Source: CAYSYN01 sp964447735 (lineage in GTDB: Bacteria; Patescibacteriota; Minisyncoccia; Minisyncoccales; GBS-2). Taken from it: a stretch of 38,030 nt of DNA. The notes beneath the pieces are model-generated. The model was not told the DNA's origin. It worked only from the letters and a program-made list of their open reading frames with translations, and searched no databases. This document shows positions 33,835 to 38,030 of the stretch, piece after piece (position 1 is the stretch's first letter; every line of letters starts with the position of its first letter). Where the stretch lies: the NCBI GenBank assembly GCA_964447735.1, contig CAYUTJ010000003.1, forward strand, positions 1 through 38,030, written 5' to 3'. The position numbers and the translations under genes were made by a program.

Positions 33835-35304
33835 TTAAATTTTCTTTAAGATTCTTTCGATAGTTGGTAAAATTTCTTCAATCAAAAATTTTAAGTGATC
33901 TAAATCTTTAATCCTTTCAATTTCAATTCCTAAACTTGGTAAAATTTTCTTTTCAGACGCTTTTAAAATTTTATCTATTTCTTTTTTCATTTCTTTCTGG
34001 GACTTTTCTTTCCAGAAATCAGAGATTAAAAGTCCCAATAAAATTATTTGGGTTTCTCTTTCGATCGTTGTTTCTGAAGTTTGATTAAAAAGTGTTTCAA
34101 TCTTTTTACCAAATTCTAATATTTTCTGACTTTCTGGAGAAAGTTCAGTTCCAAATTTTACAAATTCAGAAATTCTTTTAAAATCTAAAAGTTTTTTTCT
34201 TAGAAAATTTGCAAGTTCTTTTTCTATTTTGCTTTTAGTTTGATTTCCGACTCTTGAAACAGACAAAAAAATATTTACTGCTGGCCTTTTTCCTTTTCTA
34301 AATTCGACAATATCGAAAAATATGTGTCCGTCTGTCATTGCCATTAAATTTGTCTGGATATAACCTGAGAGATCATTTTCTAATGTTTCAGCTACAGGCA
34401 AAGCAGTGATACTTATTTCTTTTCCATTTCTCTTAATATTTCCAGCTCTTTCCAAAAGAGCAGCATGAACGTGAAAAATTTCTCCAGGATAGCAATCTCT
34501 GCCAGGATTTCTTTTTAACAAGAGCGAAATTTCTCTGTAAATCTTTGCATGAGTGGTTAGATCATCAAAAATAATTAAGACATTTTTATTTTTCTCTCTA
34601 AAATATTCTGCAATCGCCATTCCACTATAAGGAGCCAAATAATTTAAAGTAGCAGAATCATCAGGAGTAGTGTGGACGATAACTGTTTTTTTAAAAGCCC
34701 TTTTTCTTTTTAGATACTCTTCCACCAATTTTATTGCGGTATCTTTTTTTGAAATTCCAACATAAACGCAAATCGTTCCCTTTTTAGCTTGGGAAACTAT
34801 TGTCTGCAATAAAAAAGTTGTTTTTCCAGTTTTAGCGTCTCCAATTACTAATTCTCTTTGGCCATAACCTAATGGAACAAAAAGATCGACAATCATTACT
34901 CCAGTTTCAAAAGGGACGTTTATCATTTTTCTTTCCATTATCGAAGGGGCAGGTTCTTTAATTTTTTTTGGTTTCCTTTCTCCTTCTATCGGTCCTAAAT
35001 TATCTAAGGGCCTTCCCACAGGATCGATAATTCTTCCCAAAATTCCTTCTCCGACTAAAATTTCAAAAGGTCTCCCCGTTTTTGTTACTTTCTCGCCAAC
35101 TTTTAAATCTTCGCTTTCTATCATTAAAACTTCTGCAAAATCTTTTTTTAAACCATGAACAATCCCCCTTTTTCCGCTTTCTGTAACGATCATTTCTTCT
35201 TGCTTTAGAGAAGGCAATCCAGAAACAAAAGCTACAGAATGAGAAAAGGAATCAATGTAACCTATTTCCTTTGTTGCCTCAAGATAAAATTTGAATTCTT
35301 CCAT
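33835..35304 (-). CDS. atpA: F1 ATPase alpha subunit
   Basis: Non-catalytic, nucleotide-binding alpha subunit. 489 residues. The P-loop is GDAKTGKT at 155-162, where the family has GDRQTGKT, so the usual Gln is Lys. Other signatures are IIFDDLTTHAKIYREISLL, RDCYPGEIFHVHAALLERAG, SGYIQTNLMAMTDGHIFF and the arginine finger in SVSRVGN (Arg351). Compared with E. coli the P-loop lies 14 residues earlier, so the N-terminal segment that binds delta is shortened. The gene order delta-alpha-gamma-beta is standard. Confidence 0.95.
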   Translation of the reverse strand: MEEFKFYLEATKEIGYIDSFSHSVAFVSGLPSLKQEEMIVTESGKRGIVHGLKKDFAEVLMIESEDLKVGEKVTKTGRPFEILVGEGILGRIIDPVGRPLDNLGPIEGERKPKKIKEPAPSIMERKMINVPFETGVMIVDLFVPLGYGQRELVIGDAKTGKTTFLLQTIVSQAKKGTICVYVGISKKDTAIKLVEEYLKRKRAFKKTVIVHTTPDDSATLNYLAPYSGMAIAEYFREKNKNVLIIFDDLTTHAKIYREISLLLKRNPGRDCYPGEIFHVHAALLERAGNIKRNGKEISITALPVAETLENDLSGYIQTNLMAMTDGHIFFDIVEFRKGKRPAVNIFLSVSRVGNQTKSKIEKELANFLRKKLLDFKRISEFVKFGTELSPESQKILEFGKKIETLFNQTSETTIERETQIILLGLLISDFWKEKSQKEMKKEIDKILKASEKKILPSLGIEIERIKDLDHLKFLIEEILPTIERILKKI

Positions 35305-35306
35305 AT

Positions 35307-35774
35307 TTACCCTAAAATCATTTTTTCAATTTTCTTTGATAAAGAAAAATCAAAAATTTTCCCTCCAAATTCAAAAACAATTCCACCGACTATTTCCGGA
35401 TTGACTCTAACGTCCAAAATTACTTTTTGCTGGAAGTTTTTTTCAAAAAAATCTAAAATCTTTTTTAAAAAATTTCTTTTTGGCTCAAAGGCAATCTCAA
35501 TTTTCAATTGAGGAATTTTTAAAAGATGTTTTTTTAAGTTTTCAAAAAATTTTTTATTTCTTTCTGGATTTTTTGAAATTAAATTTTTTCTTTCTAATTC
35601 TTGAATGAAAATTAAAAAATCCTCAGATATTTTTCCTTTAACTTTTTCTGAAAGCGGAAGTTCTATTTTTTGAAAAACAAACTTTTCTACCGTTCCTATT
35701 TCATCAAGACAAAAGGCTAAATCTTGTTTTGTTAAAAATTTTTTTGAAAATTCTTCAAAGATTTCACTTTCCAT
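35307..35774 (-). CDS. atpH: F1 ATPase delta subunit (OSCP-like)
   Basis: 155 residues. The C-terminal part VILDVRVNPEIVGGIVFEFGGKIFDFSL matches the conserved delta pattern (..V.P.LIGG...IG...D.S). The N-terminal helical domain is poorly conserved, as usual. Delta joins the top of F1 to the b stalk. It sits between the b-like and alpha genes with 1-2 bp spacings. Confidence 0.82.
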   Translation of the reverse strand: MESEIFEEFSKKFLTKQDLAFCLDEIGTVEKFVFQKIELPLSEKVKGKISEDFLIFIQELERKNLISKNPERNKKFFENLKKHLLKIPQLKIEIAFEPKRNFLKKILDFFEKNFQQKVILDVRVNPEIVGGIVFEFGGKIFDFSLSKKIEKMILG

Positions 35775-35775
35775 T

Positions 35776-36522
35776 TTAGAAACTTAATTCCTCTTTCGCT
35801 TTTTCTAGTGCTGTCATTACCAATCTCTCATGGGTTGAGAGATCTATTGTTTTTCTCAAAACCTCCTTTGTTATTTTGCTTAAAACAGAATAAAATTTTT
35901 TATTAATTTCTTTTATTTTTTCTTTTTTATAATTTTCAACTTCTATTTTTGATCTTTCTAGTTCTGCTTTTAAATCCTCTTGGAATTTTCTTAAAATTTC
36001 AGCGAATTTTTTCTCTAAATTTTTTCCTAAAATCTCAGACTTTTCTTTAACTTGTTTTAAAAATTGATTTTGAGTTTCAGCAAATATTCTTTCAAGATTT
36101 TTATTCAATTTTTCAGTTTTTTCTTTTGTTTGGGCCAAAATTTTATTTTGAGTTTCTTGTGTAATTTTCTCGATTTCGCTTGTTTGTTCTTTTAATCTTT
36201 GAACAAAATTTAAAGTTTGAGTTTTAATACCTTCTTTCTGTTGTTGAAGTTCTTTAGTCAATTCCTCAAAAACCTTTTTATATTCATCTGTAATTTTTCT
36301 TTGTTCTTTTTCAATTTCTCCTCTTAAAAGTAAAAGATTCCTTCTTACTTCTTCTACAATCAAACCTTCGATTGTTTTTCTAAATGTTTCTGAGATTTCC
36401 AAGGTTAAGGTATTTTTTAAGGTTTCTTTCTTTTCTTTTTTAAAAATTAAAAACACAACTAATACAAAAAGCAAAAGAGAAAGGGAACTTAGAGCATAAA
36501 TTGCAATCATTAATTTTTCCAT
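35776..36522 (-). CDS. b-subunit-like stalk protein with extended coiled coil
   Basis: 248 residues against about 156-170 for a normal b subunit. One N-terminal membrane segment (about 4-27) is followed by about 190 residues of charged, heptad-like helix (EEVRRNLLLLRGEIEKEQRK, LKEQTSEIEKITQETQNKIL, and two related blocks TEKLNKNLERIFAETQNQF and SEILGKNLEKKFAEILRKF that look like an internal duplication). The C-terminal end, EVLRKTIDLSTHERLVMTALEKAKEEL, resembles the b-subunit end that meets delta. Position between the c-like and delta genes supports the stalk role. The longer coil would make a longer stator than usual. Confidence 0.75.
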   Translation of the reverse strand: MEKLMIAIYALSSLSLLLFVLVVFLIFKKEKKETLKNTLTLEISETFRKTIEGLIVEEVRRNLLLLRGEIEKEQRKITDEYKKVFEELTKELQQQKEGIKTQTLNFVQRLKEQTSEIEKITQETQNKILAQTKEKTEKLNKNLERIFAETQNQFLKQVKEKSEILGKNLEKKFAEILRKFQEDLKAELERSKIEVENYKKEKIKEINKKFYSVLSKITKEVLRKTIDLSTHERLVMTALEKAKEELSF

Positions 36523-36523
36523 A

Positions 36524-37276
36524 TTAGTAAAGTATAATAAGAACCGCAGCTGAAAGTCCAGCCAAAGTTAAAAGAAAAATTCCGATCAAATTTATAATCA
36601 TTGTTGTTTGAATTGACCTTTTTGCTAAGGGATTTCTCCCCATAGCATCAATTCCTCTTTGCAAGGTTCTTACAAAAAAGTAAAAACCAGCAAAGAAAAA
36701 GGAAGCTCCCAAAATTCCTCCGAGGAGATATCTTATTAATTTGGGTACATTTTCTGGTTTTCCTAACATCTCCCAGATTCTTGCGCTAATACTTGAGATT
36801 TTAGGAGAAAGATTCTGAAATTGCACATTGACATCTACTTTGATTAGTCCTTCTTCTTGATTGAAATTCTCCAAAGCTCTTCCTAAAACAAAACCTGATT
36901 CTGTAGCTTTTTGTCCAACTCCAGGTTTTTTTGAAGTAGTAATAAAATCTCCAACTTTTATTTCTCCATTAATATTACTTACTCTCACTAAAGTTTCACC
37001 TAAAGTCACAACGGGTAGGGTAGTGGTGGTTTCTTTTCCAAAAACCAAAATTGGATTTTCTCCAACGACACCAACCATGTTTGGATCGTAAGGAGTTTTT
37101 GATCTAAAAATTCCTTCTGGAGTTTGAGAGACAATATCTCCTAATCTAACTTCAGGATCTGCAATTTCCAAATTTTTTGCAACGATCGGAACCGTTTGAG
37201 AAAACAAATTCTCTAAAAATAAAAAGTTTCCCAAAAACAAAATTAAAATTAACAAGAATTTTTTTGAAAATCTCAT
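36524..37276 (-). CDS. Extracellular domain fused to an ATP synthase c-like hairpin lacking the ion-binding carboxylate
   Basis: 250 residues in the operon position of atpE. Seen: a signal peptide or signal anchor (1-27, ending LFSQT); a beta-rich domain at about 35-152 with PYDPNMVGVVGENPILVFG and VGDFITTSKKPGVGQKA, a pattern I recall from domains of Patescibacteria surface proteins and phage tail-fibre-like proteins; a membrane helix at about 180-204; a loop GIDAMGRNPLAKRSIQTT; and a second helix at 226-250. The loop matches the c-subunit RQP loop (Arg214-Asn215-Pro216). Twenty residues after that Arg, where E. coli c has Asp61, is Phe234, and neither helix holds any Asp or Glu. It therefore looks like a c homologue unable to carry protons or sodium in the standard way. 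An unrelated membrane anchor is the main alternative. Confidence 0.68.
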   Translation of the reverse strand: MRFSKKFLLILILFLGNFLFLENLFSQTVPIVAKNLEIADPEVRLGDIVSQTPEGIFRSKTPYDPNMVGVVGENPILVFGKETTTTLPVVTLGETLVRVSNINGEIKVGDFITTSKKPGVGQKATESGFVLGRALENFNQEEGLIKVDVNVQFQNLSPKISSISARIWEMLGKPENVPKLIRYLLGGILGASFFFAGFYFFVRTLQRGIDAMGRNPLAKRSIQTTMIINLIGIFLLTLAGLSAAVLIILY

Positions 37277-37280
37277 TGTT

Positions 37281-38030
37281 TCATTTTATCTTAATCATCT
37301 TATTTTTTGAATACTCAAAAATGAGATTTAAAAGATAATCTTCTTTTGACTTTAAATCTTTTTTTCTCATATTAAATCGAAAAGAATACTCACCAAGATA
37401 AAAAGGAAGTTTTTCTCTTCTGATCCCCCCTTTTTCAGAAAGCTTTCTTTTTAAATATCCCCAGAAGATAGAGAGAATATCAACTCCCTTTTTTCTTGGA
37501 GTTAATCTAAAAAGTGAACCTTTGAAAACTATTCCTACATTTTCTATCCACTTTTCAGAAAGATTTAATTTTTCTTTTTTCTTCAAAAAGGATTTTACTT
37601 CTGAAGGCTTGATGTTTAAAAGGGGTTTAGCATAACATTTTTCTTTTTCACAAAAAATTCCAATGATTATTTCATTCTTTCTTCTTCTTTCTTCTTCTTT
37701 CTTCTTCTTTTTTCCTTTTAATGCATTTTTAAGCTCATTTTCGAAAAATTTTTCGTCAATTTTTATTTTCCCATTGAAACTCTCTACTACTTTTTTCGTA
37801 ATTAATATTCGGAGAACGTTTAAGATCTTCAAAAGTTTATATTTTGAGATTTTTATTCTTTCTAAAATAATGTTGGTGGAATGTTCCAGAAGAAACTCAG
37901 AAATGACCTCTTTTAACGTTGAATTTGAAATTTTGAATATGTTTTCTTTAGGAGTAAAAAGATAACGGCAATTTTTACATTTTAATCTATTGTCTTTTGT
38001 CTTCCAAAATTCATTTCTTCCGCATTTTGG
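37281..38030 (-). CDS. IS1595/ISXO2-like transposase homologue, apparently catalytically dead (5' end outside window)
   Basis: The frame is open to the last base of the window and carries a zinc ribbon at the edge (PKCGRN ... LKCKNCRYLFTPKENIF), followed by a helical region and a DDE-like domain. The first acidic residue is seen in GKIKIDEKFF. The second motif (normally TD..Y) is not recognisable, and where the family has NTIEGFW this protein has DILSIFW, so the last catalytic Glu is Ser. The C-terminal LGEYSFRFNMR fits the family end. A Lys/Glu/Arg-rich insert (KKKKKEEERRRK) replaces part of the normal core. It may be a decaying IS copy or a domesticated DNA-binding protein. It ends 4 bp before the atp operon. 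No terminal inverted repeat is seen at its 3' end. Confidence 0.7.
   Translation of the reverse strand, partial: PKCGRNEFWKTKDNRLKCKNCRYLFTPKENIFKISNSTLKEVISEFLLEHSTNIILERIKISKYKLLKILNVLRILITKKVVESFNGKIKIDEKFFENELKNALKGKKKKKEEERRRKNEIIIGIFCEKEKCYAKPLLNIKPSEVKSFLKKKEKLNLSEKWIENVGIVFKGSLFRLTPRKKGVDILSIFWGYLKRKLSEKGGIRREKLPFYLGEYSFRFNMRKKDLKSKEDYLLNLIFEYSKNKMIKIK
37283..37311 (-). promoter_or_regulatory. Probable atp operon promoter (TTCAAA - 17 bp - TAAAAT), leaderless
   Basis: TAAAAT on the minus strand (37288-37283) overlaps the stop codon of the upstream transposase-like gene and ends 6 nt before the ATG at 37276. The -35 (37311-37306) is weak. The spacing matches other leaderless starts in the window. 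Confidence 0.5.
37678..37710. repeat. Three 10-bp tandem repeats inside the transposase-like gene
   Basis: The unit CTTCTTCTTT is repeated three times (minus strand AAAGAAGAAG). Because 10 is not a multiple of 3 the copies are read in successive frames, giving the KKKKK-EEE-RRR blocks. Confidence 0.85.

Noticed and set aside
1..38030. CRISPR array
   Set aside because: No regularly spaced repeats were found; the only repeats are the 55-bp assembly overlap, the 35-bp pair, the inverted element and a 10-bp microsatellite.
1..38030. Alternative genetic code (UGA as Gly, as in some CPR lineages)
   Set aside because: UGA ends several genes exactly at ATGA overlaps (ligA, the exonuclease, atpG, secG), so it is used as a stop.

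Overview
The window looks like a low-GC genome fragment from a Candidatus Patescibacteria (CPR) bacterium, most like Parcubacteria. This is an inference from gene content and style, not from a database match. Supporting signs are very AT-rich coding sequence, almost no intergenic space, many 4-bp ATGA overlaps between genes, compact RNA polymerase subunits, two large O-antigen-ligase/TPR membrane proteins, secreted proteins of the GWISF and Gly-linker/Hint kinds, a cupin-type (archaeal-style) glucose-6-phosphate isomerase, and a stand-alone 5'-3' exonuclease in place of full PolA. UGA is used as a stop. The window is a scaffold with four runs of exactly 100 N. At least one (3420-3519) is not a real gap, because the same 55 bp lie on both sides.

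Layout. 1-6184 (+): a translationally coupled set of ligA (5' truncated by the window), rodA/ftsW, polA exonuclease domain and Wzy-TPR protein 1. 6219-8794 (+): two fragments of secreted proteins on either side of a gap, one with a Hint autoprocessing domain and one of the GWISF type. 8870-17692 (+): rpoB-rpoC-ftsK behind tandem promoters. 17725-18726 (+): recA. 18711-20953 (-): ychF-rpsF-ssb-rpsR, with a 190-bp palindromic insertion between ssb and rpsR flanked by a 35-bp duplication of the rpsR 5' end. 20984-27761 (-): a long row of YvlD-like membrane protein, secG, oligopeptide-binding-type lipid/periplasmic protein, cupin PGI, galU, tRNA-Leu and RNase J, followed by trpS. 27826-31534 (+): Wzy-TPR protein 2, a soluble PAS histidine kinase and a single-domain response regulator. 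31537-37276 (-): an F1 ATPase operon. 37281-38030 (-): a degenerate IS1595-type transposase homologue running off the window.

The most unusual part is the ATPase operon. The F1 genes (delta, alpha, gamma, beta and the tail of epsilon) look functional. The place of the c subunit is taken by a 250-aa secreted or membrane protein. It has an extracellular beta-rich domain joined to a c-like hairpin, and Phe234 occupies the position of the ion-carrying Asp/Glu. The b-like subunit has an unusually long coiled coil, and no a subunit is visible. This suggests an F1 motor joined to a non-canonical membrane part that cannot move protons by the usual mechanism.

Regulation. Several promoters share a TAAAAT (or TATAAT) -10 box ending only 6-8 nt before the start codon (ychF, trpS, recA, yvlD, wzy2, the atp operon and probably the Hint gene). 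Leaderless mRNAs therefore seem common here. Inside operons, genes are joined by overlapping stop and start codons.
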